Positions 1-5,598 are shown, numbered from the stretch's first letter. The stretch: DNA of 5,789 bases from Oscillospiraceae bacterium (GCA_020025375.1 JAHHSF010000083.1:1-5789), one strand, 5' to 3'. The notes: a model not told the origin generated them from the sequence alone. Made by a program: numbers and translations.

Positions 1-1826
1 GGCAGGAAGAGGGGGGTAAGCTTGTATTTTTCCCAGGCGTAATCGGCGGCGGCGGCAAAAACCGGGGCTTTCTCCTCAAAGCCGGACCAGGGCCGGACTG
101 TGAAGGCGATGTAAGCGCCGTCGGGGTCCAGTCCTTCGTTTTCCAGGATGCCGTCCACCACCGATGCGGGGGCGGGAGGAAGAATAACGGTGGGGTCGGC
201 GGCCATGACGATGCGGGGGCGGGTGACCCCCATGTCTTCCAGCTCGGCCTTGGAAAGGGTGTCCCGCAGGGTGATGGCGTCCACGTTGTGCTCCAACACC
301 CGGCGGACCAGCCGCCGGTTGGAGGGGTAGCGTACCGGGCCGATGCCGCAGCCGTACATATGGACCGGGTTGCCCAGCTTTTTCGCCATGGTGATGGTGA
401 AGAGGTAGAACCACAGGCTCCGCCGGCTGGTCACGTCCTGCATGAGGGACCCGCCGCCGTTGATATACAGATTGGTGTGGGTCATGCGGCGGGGAAAGCG
501 GAGGAAGTTGAAGGTGTAGATGGCATTGACCCGGTACTGAAGCCGGGTCTCCTTGGGCTTCCGGGAGAGGACCCAGACCGGCAGGTCGCTGTCAATGGAC
601 CGGACCTCCTGGACGATGGCCTCCAGGATGGCATCGTCCCCGGCGTTGCCACGGCCATAGGCACCGCAGACCAGAACGCCGTCCCGGCGGGCGGGGCGGG
701 ACCTTTTCCGGGCCTCCTTCCGCAGAATGGCCTCGTAGATCTCCAGCTGGCGGTGCAGGGTGCTTTCCAGGGAAAACTCGCTTTCCGCCTTGGCGTGGAG
801 CCGCTGGCCCAGGTGGGTCCGCAGGGTCTTGTCCGTCGCCAGGGAGCAGAGGCACCGGGCCAGACCCTCGGCATCTCCGGGTTCGAAGAGCAGGCCGGTG
901 ACCCCGTGCTGGATGAGGTAGGGGATACCACCCACCCGGCTGGTCACGGTGGGCAGGCCCGCCCGGGCCCCCTCGGTGATGGCGTAGGGGAAGGTCTCGG
1001 ACAGGGAAGTGAGGGTGTTCACGTCCAGGGCGTTGTAAAAGGTATCGGTATCGGAAATCCAGCCACAGAAATGGTACACGTCTTTGGGGAGAAGCTGGGC
1101 GGCCAGGGCCCGGAGCTCCTGTCCCTGTCCACCCTCGCCGGCAATGAGGAGACGGAGATTCTTATGGGTCTCATAGGCCTTGGCGAAGCCGCGGACCAGG
1201 GTGCCCACGTCCTTCACTGCGTCCAGCCGGGCGGCAATGCCCACCACCACGCTCTCCCCGTCGAAGGAGAGACCGCAGGAGCGGAGGTACTCCTCCCGCT
1301 CCATGGCGATGGGGCGGGGGGAAAAGTCCAGACCGTTGTAGATGGTGAAGATCCGGTCCGGGTCGAAGCCCCGGGAGATGAGCAGGTCGGTCATGGCATC
1401 GGAGACCCCGATGTGGTAGTCCATGCACCGGAGCGTGATGGTGTGGATGGTGCCGTAGGTGAGCCGGGAGAGGGGGCGGCCCAGGTAGTCCAGGCGATAG
1501 TCCGAGTGGACGGTGGTGACCACGGGGATGCCGGTGGAGCGGTGGAGGAGGGAGCCCATCAGATTCCCCCGGGCGCCGTGGCAGTGGATGAGATCATACC
1601 GCTCCTCCCGGGCCATGGCCTTCAGGGTACGCAGGGCCTTAAGAGGATTCCGCTCGGCAATGACCACCGTTGGGATACCCAGTTCCCGGGCCTCCTGGAC
1701 GAAGGGACCCTCCATAAAGCAGACCATGGTCACGTTGATGGAGTGGGTAAGGTTTTGAAGGAGGGAATGAACGTGGGTCTTGGCCCCGCCCGAGTCGCCC
1801 CCGGAAATCAAATGGATAACTTTCAT
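1..1826 (-). CDS. csaB: GT4 glycosyltransferase fused to CsaB-type polysaccharide pyruvyl transferase (3' end outside window)
   Basis: Reading the minus strand from ATG 1824-1826 gives 608 uninterrupted codons to the window edge. Residues 1-370 are a GT-B fold, family GT4 glycosyltransferase: glycine-rich N-terminal loop (ISGGDSGGAKTHV, 7-19), phosphate-binding R200 and K205, and the EX7E catalytic motif at E277 and E285 (SETFPYAITEGARAG). A basic linker (369-381) follows. From about 383 a polysaccharide pyruvyl transferase domain (PF04230, CsaB type) begins: GAYGRGNAGDDAIL (388-401), INGGGSLMQD (455-464), GCGIGPV (492-498), ITLRD (518-522), ADPT (543-546). About 220 residues of a domain that is usually near 350 are visible, so the gene runs on to the left. 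CsaB puts a pyruvate ketal on a cell-wall polysaccharide, which SLH-domain proteins bind; the GT4 half would add a sugar from a nucleotide donor, acceptor unknown. GGAGG at 1832-1836 lies 5 nt before the ATG and fixes the start. The gene is divergent from an envelope operon. Domain families are secure; the symbol applies to the C-terminal half only. Confidence 0.9.
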   Translation of the reverse strand, partial: MKVIHLISGGDSGGAKTHVHSLLQNLTHSINVTMVCFMEGPFVQEARELGIPTVVIAERNPLKALRTLKAMAREERYDLIHCHGARGNLMGSLLHRSTGIPVVTTVHSDYRLDYLGRPLSRLTYGTIHTITLRCMDYHIGVSDAMTDLLISRGFDPDRIFTIYNGLDFSPRPIAMEREEYLRSCGLSFDGESVVVGIAARLDAVKDVGTLVRGFAKAYETHKNLRLLIAGEGGQGQELRALAAQLLPKDVYHFCGWISDTDTFYNALDVNTLTSLSETFPYAITEGARAGLPTVTSRVGGIPYLIQHGVTGLLFEPGDAEGLARCLCSLATDKTLRTHLGQRLHAKAESEFSLESTLHRQLEIYEAILRKEARKRSRPARRDGVLVCGAYGRGNAGDDAILEAIVQEVRSIDSDLPVWVLSRKPKETRLQYRVNAIYTFNFLRFPRRMTHTNLYINGGGSLMQDVTSRRSLWFYLFTITMAKKLGNPVHMYGCGIGPVRYPSNRRLVRRVLEHNVDAITLRDTLSKAELEDMGVTRPRIVMAADPTVILPPAPASVVDGILENEGLDPDGAYIAFTVRPWSGFEEKAPVFAAAADYAWEKYKLTPLFL

Positions 1827-1846
1827 GTGCGCCTCCAAAAATGGGC

Positions 1847-1875
1847 TTGTCTAAACAGTGAAAATATTATACAAT
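1847..1875 (+). promoter_or_regulatory. Predicted sigma-A promoter of the DUF4330-PAP2 operon
   Basis: TTGTCT (1847-1852, 4 of 6 consensus bases), 17-nt spacer, TACAAT (1870-1875, 5 of 6). Transcription would start near 1882, about 33 nt before the ATG at 1915. Its -10 shares bases 1870-1871 with the minus-strand -10. Confidence 0.65.
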
Positions 1876-1894
1876 ACATTGGAAGTATGGTCAA
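1866..1894 (-). promoter_or_regulatory. Predicted sigma-A promoter of the GT4-CsaB gene
   Basis: On the minus strand TTGACC (1894-1889) is followed after 17 nt by a perfect TATAAT (1871-1866). The start of transcription would be near 1860, giving a leader of about 34 nt before the ATG at 1826. The -10 box overlaps the -10 of the divergent promoter. Confidence 0.75.
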
Positions 1895-1914
1895 TATTAT
1901 GGAGGTTTCTCAGT

Positions 1915-2421
1915 ATGGAAGAAAAGAGCCGCCGTTCCGGCAAGTTCAACGTCATCGACATCATCATCCTGCTCATCCTTGTGGTGGGCGTGGCCTTTGT
2001 GGCCACCAAATTTCTGGGCAATCGTGGAATCAACCAGGGTGCCGGGACCAAAATTGAGTACACCGTCCTGGTCCGTGGGGTCAATCCCGACGTGTGTGAC
2101 ACCATCATGGCCTATAAGGACGACAACGTTCAGCTTATGGCCGATGCCGCTCCGGTGGACGGCTATGTCACCGACATTTCCTACGCCCCCCACATCAACT
2201 ACGGCGAGGACGCTGCCGGTAATGCGGTGGTCAGCGTGGAGGAGGGCGAGAACGCCCGGGTGGACATGACCTTCACCATTCAGGCCACCGTGGCTTCCGT
2301 TGTCAACAACAAGGTGGGCACTCAGGAAGTCCGCATCGGCAAGAGCCACATCGTCAAGACCTCCGTTTTCGAGCTGGAGGGCTACCAAACCGTCACAAAG
2401 ACCTGCAAGGTCGTGGAGTGA
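1915..2421 (+). CDS. DUF4330 family membrane-anchored protein
   Basis: 168-residue protein. A short basic cytoplasmic head (residues 1-12, with KSRRSGK) is followed by one hydrophobic segment (about 13-34, VIDIIILLILVVGVAFVATK) with no signal-peptidase-like site, so it is probably an N-terminal membrane anchor with the rest outside the cell. The extracytoplasmic part carries features I associate with DUF4330 proteins: a strand reading KIEYTVLVRGVNPDV (46-60) and a C-terminal NNKVGTQEVRIGKS (131-144) followed by an ELEGY segment (153-157). Molecular function is unknown. I chose ATG 1915 because GGAGG at 1901-1905 sits 9 nt before it and the membrane segment then starts near residue 13; an in-frame ATG at 1858 lies upstream of the predicted transcription start and has no ribosome binding site. 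It is the first gene of an operon with the PAP2 gene and divergent from the GT4-CsaB gene, suggesting an envelope role (inference). Confidence 0.85.
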   Translation: MEEKSRRSGKFNVIDIIILLILVVGVAFVATKFLGNRGINQGAGTKIEYTVLVRGVNPDVCDTIMAYKDDNVQLMADAAPVDGYVTDISYAPHINYGEDAAGNAVVSVEEGENARVDMTFTIQATVASVVNNKVGTQEVRIGKSHIVKTSVFELEGYQTVTKTCKVVE

Positions 2422-2422
2422 T

Positions 2423-2953
2423 ATGGGAGAAGGGCTTTTTTTGCTTTGGTTGCAAAACAGCGCCCGTGCCCCCTGGCTGGATGCTGTTTTCACTGTTTAT
2501 ACCCATTTGGGGGACGGCGGATTTTTGTGGATTATTCTGTGCGTGATTCTGTTCTGTGTGCCCAGGACCCGAAAAATTGGCACGGTCACCCTTCTGGCCC
2601 TGGCCATCGGTTTTCTCTGTACCAACGTGGTCCTCAAGCACCTGGTGGCCCGGCCCCGGCCCTGGCTGGATGTGGCGGGCCTTCTGCCCCTGGTGAATGA
2701 GGGAGACCCAAACTCCTTCCCCTCGGGGCACACCTGCGCCGCCTTTGCCTTCGCGGGGGCTGGCTTGTGGGCATTTCCCACCAAATGGGCCAAGGCCCTG
2801 GCCCTGGCAGGGGCGATCCTCATGGGCTTCTCCCGTCTCTATGTGGGGGTCCACTACCCCAGCGACGTGCTGGCCGGGGCCATCGTAGGCCTGCTGGCCG
2901 GCTGGGCGGCCTGTAAGCTTACCGCTCATTATGACAGGAAACGGCCCTCCTGA
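2423..2953 (+). CDS. PAP2 family membrane lipid phosphatase
   Basis: 176-residue integral membrane protein of the PAP2 / type 2 phosphatidic acid phosphatase superfamily. All three catalytic signatures are present: KX6RP (K72, R79-P80), PSGH (100-103) and SRX5HX3D (S137-R138, nucleophile H144, D148). H103 is the expected acid and H144 the phospho-accepting histidine. Hydrophobic segments lie around 33-47, 52-71, 104-117, 122-136 and 148-165, with the THLGDGG segment (27-33) typical of small BcrC/PgpB-like members. Members remove phosphate from undecaprenyl pyrophosphate, phosphatidylglycerophosphate or phosphatidate; sequence alone does not choose between them, but the neighbours make polyprenyl carrier recycling a reasonable guess. 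ATG 2423 begins one base after the DUF4330 stop (2419-2421), and its GGAG (2415-2418) lies inside the upstream gene only 4 nt from the start, so translational coupling is likely. Confidence 0.92.
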   Translation: MGEGLFLLWLQNSARAPWLDAVFTVYTHLGDGGFLWIILCVILFCVPRTRKIGTVTLLALAIGFLCTNVVLKHLVARPRPWLDVAGLLPLVNEGDPNSFPSGHTCAAFAFAGAGLWAFPTKWAKALALAGAILMGFSRLYVGVHYPSDVLAGAIVGLLAGWAACKLTAHYDRKRPS

Positions 2954-2964
2954 GGAAATCCCAA

Positions 2965-3017
2965 TTTGTCAAAGAACCCCTGTTTTCGTACAAGGAAAAC
3001 AGGGGTTCTTTGACAAA
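2965..3017. terminator. Perfect 23-bp inverted repeat between convergent genes, probable bidirectional terminator
   Basis: Left arm 2965-2987 and right arm 2995-3017 are exact reverse complements, with a 7-nt loop (2988-2994). The GC-rich core (CCCCTG/CAGGGG) is flanked by AAAGAA and TTCTTT, giving an A-rich and a U-rich side in both directions. It starts 11 nt after the PAP2 stop and lies 3' of greA as well. No continuous U-run follows the full stem, so termination would have to occur in the TTCTTT part of the arm. Confidence 0.75.
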
Positions 3018-3021
3018 CTGA

Positions 3022-3042
3022 GCGGACGGCTATGCCGTCCGC
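3022..3042 (-). terminator. GC-rich hairpin just downstream of greA, possible terminator
   Basis: GCGGACGGC (3022-3030) pairs perfectly with GCCGTCCGC (3034-3042) around a 3-nt loop. It lies 9 nt beyond the greA stop on the minus strand. The following tract on that strand (TCAGTTTGTC) is only mildly U-rich, so alone it would be a weak terminator; with the adjacent 23-bp repeat it forms a tandem hairpin pair. Confidence 0.5.
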
Positions 3043-3051
3043 CGGTTTGAT

Positions 3052-3555
3052 TCAGTATCCGATGAGGGGCGCAGAGCCGTCGTCCTGCCCCTTCTCGATG
3101 GCCCTGACCACTGCGTAGTAGCCCACGTTCTCGTTGACCTCCACATAAAATCGGTCCCCCACCTTTTTGCCCAATAAGGCCTTGCCCATCGGGGCTTCTT
3201 TGCTCAGAAGACCGAGCAGGGCGTTCTGCCGCATGGTGGTGACCACCTGGTAGGTCTCGGTCTCTCCCTCGTCCTCCAGAAAGACCGTCACCTTGTCGTA
3301 CAGCCCCACCGTGTCGTCGGCGGAGCGGTCCCGGATGACCACGGCGGTCTTTATCATGTTTTCTAGGTAGCGGATACGGCTCTCGTTCCGGTTCTTTTCC
3401 TGCTTGGCCGCCTTGTACTCAAAATTTTCGCTCAGGTCCCCGAAAGCCCGGGCCTCTTTCACCGCCTCCAGAAGCTGGGGGCGGAGGACGATGCGTCGGT
3501 GGTCCAGCTCCTCCTTCATCATTTGAAGGTCCTGTGCGGTCAGTTCATCGTGCAT
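3052..3555 (-). CDS. greA: GreA-family transcript cleavage / elongation factor
   Basis: 167-residue cytoplasmic protein. The N-terminal half (about 1-75) is the antiparallel coiled coil that enters the RNA polymerase secondary channel; its tip carries FGDLSENFEY (38-47), with the two acidic residues D40 and E43 that hold the catalytic Mg2+ and stimulate cleavage of backtracked RNA. The C-terminal half (about 80-158) is the FKBP-like domain that binds polymerase, with the conserved SKEAPMGKALLGKKVGD region (118-134). Length is slightly above the usual 158 or so because of a short tail ending in APLIGY. The coiled coil with both acidic residues argues against Rnk. Clostridia often carry several GreA-like paralogues, so this may not be the main one. 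GAGGG at 3564-3568 lies 8 nt before ATG 3555. It is transcribed alone, convergent with the PAP2 gene and divergent from the deaminase. Confidence 0.9.
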   Translation of the reverse strand: MHDELTAQDLQMMKEELDHRRIVLRPQLLEAVKEARAFGDLSENFEYKAAKQEKNRNESRIRYLENMIKTAVVIRDRSADDTVGLYDKVTVFLEDEGETETYQVVTTMRQNALLGLLSKEAPMGKALLGKKVGDRFYVEVNENVGYYAVVRAIEKGQDDGSAPLIGY

Positions 3556-3588
3556 GGGAAACGCCCTCTTTCTATGTGTATTGCCACT

Positions 3589-3617
3589 ATTATATAACAG
3601 AACGCCGCCCTTGACAA
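3589..3617 (-). promoter_or_regulatory. Predicted sigma-A promoter of greA
   Basis: On the minus strand TTGTCA (3617-3612, 5 of 6 consensus) is followed after 17 nt by a perfect TATAAT (3594-3589). Transcription would start near 3582, about 27 nt before the greA ATG. Its -35 shares five bases with the -35 of the divergent promoter. Confidence 0.75.
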
Positions 3618-3638
3618 TCGGGCGGGATTTGGTATGAT
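3611..3638 (+). promoter_or_regulatory. Predicted sigma-A promoter of the 8-oxoguanine deaminase gene
   Basis: Perfect TTGACA (3611-3616), 16-nt spacer, TATGAT (3633-3638, 5 of 6). Transcription would start near 3645, leaving an untranslated leader of about 110 nt before ATG 3757. Confidence 0.75.
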
Positions 3639-3646
3639 TTTAAAAG

Positions 3647-3748
3647 AGGAAAGGGAAGAGCGCCTCCCGGTGAGTCTCTTCTTCCTTTCCTGCACGCCAT
3701 GGACCCGGCACATTGCCCTGGTCCGGCCCGACTGATGAAACAGGGAGG
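3647..3748 (+). promoter_or_regulatory. Structured 5' leader of the deaminase mRNA with an anti-ribosome-binding-site loop
   Basis: Hairpin 1 begins almost at the predicted RNA 5' end: AGGAAAGG (3647-3654) pairs with CCTTTCCT (3684-3691), and GAAGAG (3655-3660) with CTCTTC (3676-3681), leaving a 2-nt bulge and a 15-nt loop. The loop contains CCTCCC (3663-3668), the exact complement of the ribosome binding site GGGAGG (3743-3748). Hairpin 2 pairs GGACC (3701-3705) with GGTCC (3720-3724) and GGCA (3707-3710) with TGCC (3714-3717). This could be a translational control element; I do not recognise a known riboswitch class. Helices are read by eye, and regulation is inference. Confidence 0.45.
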
Positions 3749-3756
3749 AAACGAGA

Positions 3757-5115
3757 ATGTCCAGCCTGCTTATCAAAAATGCCCGGAGTATCGTCACCTG
3801 CGACGACCGGGACAGAGTTTTGGAGAACGCCAGCCTCCTGATTGAAAACGGAGTCATCACCTATCTGGGAACCGGGGAGAAGGAGGCTGACGAGGTCCTT
3901 GACGCCACCGGCTGTCTGGTCTATCCCGGCCTCATCAACACCCACCACCACCTCTACCAGACCTTTAGCCGAAACCTTCCCCAGGTGCAGAACATGGAGC
4001 TTTTCGACTGGCTTACTACCCTTTACGAGATCTGGAAGAACCTGGACGGTGAGATCATTTACCACAGCTCCATGACCGGCCTGGGGGAGCTTCTCAAAAC
4101 TGGCTGCACCACCTGCTTCGACCACCACTATGTCTTTCCCGAGGGCCAGACCGGCACCCTGCTGGACGCTCAGTTCTCGGCGGCCCGGGACCTGGGGGTG
4201 CGGATGTACGCCTCCCGGGGGAGTATGGACCTGAGCAAGAAGGACGGCGGCCTGCCCCCGGACAGCGTGGTCCAGACTGTGGATAAAATTTTGGCCGACT
4301 CCCAGTGGGCGGTGGAAACCTACCACGACCCCAGCCCCTTCTCCATGAACCGGGTGGCTCTGGCCCCCTGTTCTCCCTTCAGCGTCACCGGGGAACTGCT
4401 TCGCCAGTCAGCCCTCTTGGCCCGGAGTTTGAAGGTACGCCTCCACACCCACCTGTGTGAGACAAAGGACGAGGAGCGCTATGTGTCCGAGCGGTACGGG
4501 ATGCGCCCCCTGGAATATATGGAGAGCTTGGGCTGGGTGGGCCCAGACGTGTGGTACGCCCACGGCATCCACTTTAACGACCAGGAACTCCGCCGCCTGG
4601 CCGAGACCGGCACCGGTGTGGCCCACTGTCCGATCTCCAATATGAAGCTTTCCTCCGGCGTCTGCCGTCTGCCGGAAATGTTGGAGCTGGGGATTCCGGT
4701 GGGCCTGGCCGTGGACGGGAGCGCCAGCAACGACGGTTCCAACCTCCTGGAGGAATTGCGGGTGAGCTACCTGCTCCACCGGCTTCACTCCAGCGCCAAG
4801 GCCCCCAGTGGTTACGACCTGTTGAAGCTGGCTACCCGGGGGAGCGCCAAGGTCCTGGGGTGGGAGGAGTTAGGCTCCCTGGAGGCAGGCAAGGCTGGGG
4901 ACCTGTTTATGATTGACAGCCGCCGCCTTGAGCTTACCGGGACCCTGCTGGACCCAAAGTCCCTCCTGGGCACTGTGGGCTGGAAGGGAGCTGTGGACTA
5001 TACCGTGGTGAACGGTAAGGTGGTGGTCCGTCAGGGGCACCTGGTCACTGTGGACGAGGCCGATCAGACCCGCAAGGCCCACAAAGCGGTGGCGGACTAC
5101 CTGGCCCGTACCTGA
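3757..5115 (+). CDS. 8-oxoguanine deaminase (amidohydrolase superfamily)
   Basis: 452 residues, full length. Zinc/iron-dependent amidohydrolase of the SsnA/ATZ/TRZ group; it converts 8-oxoguanine to urate and ammonia, and relatives act on guanine, isocytosine or triazines. Expected metal ligands are H63 and H65 (NTHHHLYQT), H232 (HTHLCET) and D320 (VDGSASND); E235 and H269 (AHGIHFN) should bind substrate and shuttle protons. Segments I recall as shared with the characterised Pseudomonas enzyme Pa0142 include RGSM (154-157), KDGGLPP (162-168), LAPCSPFSV (202-210) and HCPISNM (290-296), which favours 8-oxoguanine over other substrates. The split composite beta domain is present at both ends (about 1-55 and 375-430). 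GGGAGG at 3743-3748 lies 8 nt before ATG 3757. It is a single-gene unit with its own promoter, leader and terminator; the enzyme is cytoplasmic. Databases may label homologues hydroxydechloroatrazine ethylaminohydrolase, which is probably over-specific here. Confidence 0.9.
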   Translation: MSSLLIKNARSIVTCDDRDRVLENASLLIENGVITYLGTGEKEADEVLDATGCLVYPGLINTHHHLYQTFSRNLPQVQNMELFDWLTTLYEIWKNLDGEIIYHSSMTGLGELLKTGCTTCFDHHYVFPEGQTGTLLDAQFSAARDLGVRMYASRGSMDLSKKDGGLPPDSVVQTVDKILADSQWAVETYHDPSPFSMNRVALAPCSPFSVTGELLRQSALLARSLKVRLHTHLCETKDEERYVSERYGMRPLEYMESLGWVGPDVWYAHGIHFNDQELRRLAETGTGVAHCPISNMKLSSGVCRLPEMLELGIPVGLAVDGSASNDGSNLLEELRVSYLLHRLHSSAKAPSGYDLLKLATRGSAKVLGWEELGSLEAGKAGDLFMIDSRRLELTGTLLDPKSLLGTVGWKGAVDYTVVNGKVVVRQGHLVTVDEADQTRKAHKAVADYLART

Positions 5116-5116
5116 G

Positions 5117-5157
5117 AAAAAAGCCTCGGCGTCCCGCGGGATGCCCGGGGCTTTTCC
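5117..5157 (+). terminator. Rho-independent terminator of the deaminase gene
   Basis: A stem from 5119-5134 to 5139-5155 (AAAAGCC against GGCTTTT at the base, one bulged C at 5144, two G-U pairs, CGCG tetraloop at 5135-5138) closes into a TTTT run. It begins 4 nt after the stop codon. Confidence 0.85.
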
Positions 5158-5188
5158 AAAATTGTGGATGGAAAAACCGCTTTCCTAC

Positions 5189-5217
5189 TTGACGAGGGCG
5201 AAAAAATCTGGTATTCT
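5189..5217 (+). promoter_or_regulatory. Predicted promoter of tRNA-Arg
   Basis: TTGACG (5189-5194, 5 of 6), 17-nt spacer, TATTCT (5212-5217, 4 of 6). Transcription would start near 5224, about 19 nt before the mature tRNA. Confidence 0.7.
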
Positions 5218-5242
5218 AATCAATGTCCCATTTAGGGTGTAT

Positions 5243-5319
5243 GCGTCCGTAGTTCAATTGGATAGAGCGTCAGATTCCGGTTCTGAAGGTTGGGGGTTCG
5301 AGTCCCTTCGGGCGTACCA
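5243..5319 (+). tRNA. tRNA-Arg, anticodon CCG
   Basis: A complete 77-nt cloverleaf. Acceptor 5243-5249 pairs with 5309-5315, D stem GTTC (5252-5255) with GAGC (5265-5268), anticodon stem TCAGA (5270-5274) with TCTGA (5282-5286). The 7-nt loop TTCCGGT places CCG at 5277-5279, reading CGG codons. The variable loop is 5 nt and the T stem GGGGG (5292-5296) faces CCCTT (5304-5308) around loop TTCGAGT. Discriminator A5316 is followed by an encoded CCA (5317-5319). The first acceptor pair is G-U, and two T-stem pairs are G-U as well. CGG is a frequent arginine codon in the genes here, so a dedicated tRNA fits. Confidence 0.97.
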
Positions 5320-5346
5320 AATTGTGTTGAAAAAAAGATGCACAGC

Positions 5347-5377
5347 AAAAACACCGCACGAAAGTGCGGTGTTTTTG
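5347..5377 (+). terminator. Rho-independent terminator of tRNA-Arg
   Basis: Perfect 13-bp stem (5347-5359 with 5364-5376) with a GAAA tetraloop, GC-rich core ACCGCAC/GTGCGGT, and a TTTTT run on the 3' side. The matching A-run on the 5' side means it could also work from the minus strand. Confidence 0.9.
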
Positions 5378-5527
5378 TATATTCAAGAGCTTATCGGCTG
5401 ATAAACAGAGAAAAAGCTGAAATCGGCAGCCTGCTCCTTAAAAATTCCAACAGTCTGTGTCCGGAGATGCAGAACACGGATTTTTCCTGCTGAGGAGAGT
5501 TGAACACCCCCTCATAAAAAACCCATG
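5378..5527. other. Non-coding stretch, no gene recognised
   Basis: AT-richer than the genes and without a supported open reading frame on either strand. It holds small inverted repeats such as TTATC/GATAA (5391-5404), and a weak hairpin CTGTGT/ACACGG followed by ATTTTT near 5457-5485. The 470 bases from the tRNA to the window edge contain only regulatory elements and one candidate start codon. Confidence 0.5.
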
Positions 5528-5577
5528 ATGCGCCTGCAATAATGCCCCGATTCCGGGCCGAAGCAGGCGCATTTTTT
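5528..5577 (+). terminator. Orphan hairpin with U-run, probable rho-independent terminator
   Basis: ATGCGCCTGC (5528-5537) pairs perfectly with GCAGGCGCAT (5563-5572); the 25-nt loop contains an inner GCCC/GGGC helix. The stem runs directly into TTTTTT (5572-5577). An A-run at 5516-5521 makes it partly usable from the minus strand. No gene is visible between the tRNA terminator and this one. Confidence 0.75.
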
Positions 5578-5598
5578 CTGCTTCCTTGAACAAGCTGC

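Noticed and set aside
1858..1914. Upstream in-frame ATG for the DUF4330 gene
   Set aside because: It precedes the predicted transcription start near 1882 and lacks a ribosome binding site, whereas GGAGG at 1901-1905 serves ATG 1915.
288..2057. 589-codon plus-strand open reading frame
   Set aside because: It is antisense to the GT4-CsaB gene, has no protein-family features, no ribosome binding site, and runs through the divergent promoter region; it is a shadow of GC-rich codon bias.
3732..3752. Hammerhead-ribozyme-like core (CTGATGA followed by GAAAC)
   Set aside because: The 9 nt between the two boxes cannot form stem II, and neither stem I nor stem III can be drawn with the flanks; the GAAAC overlaps the ribosome binding site by chance.
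3640..4326. 228-codon minus-strand open reading frame antisense to the deaminase
   Set aside because: No recognisable domain and fully opposite a conserved enzyme; a codon-bias shadow.
5141..5401. 86-codon plus-strand open reading frame
   Set aside because: It translates through the tRNA and its terminator; the peptide resembles the spurious proteins often annotated over tRNA genes.
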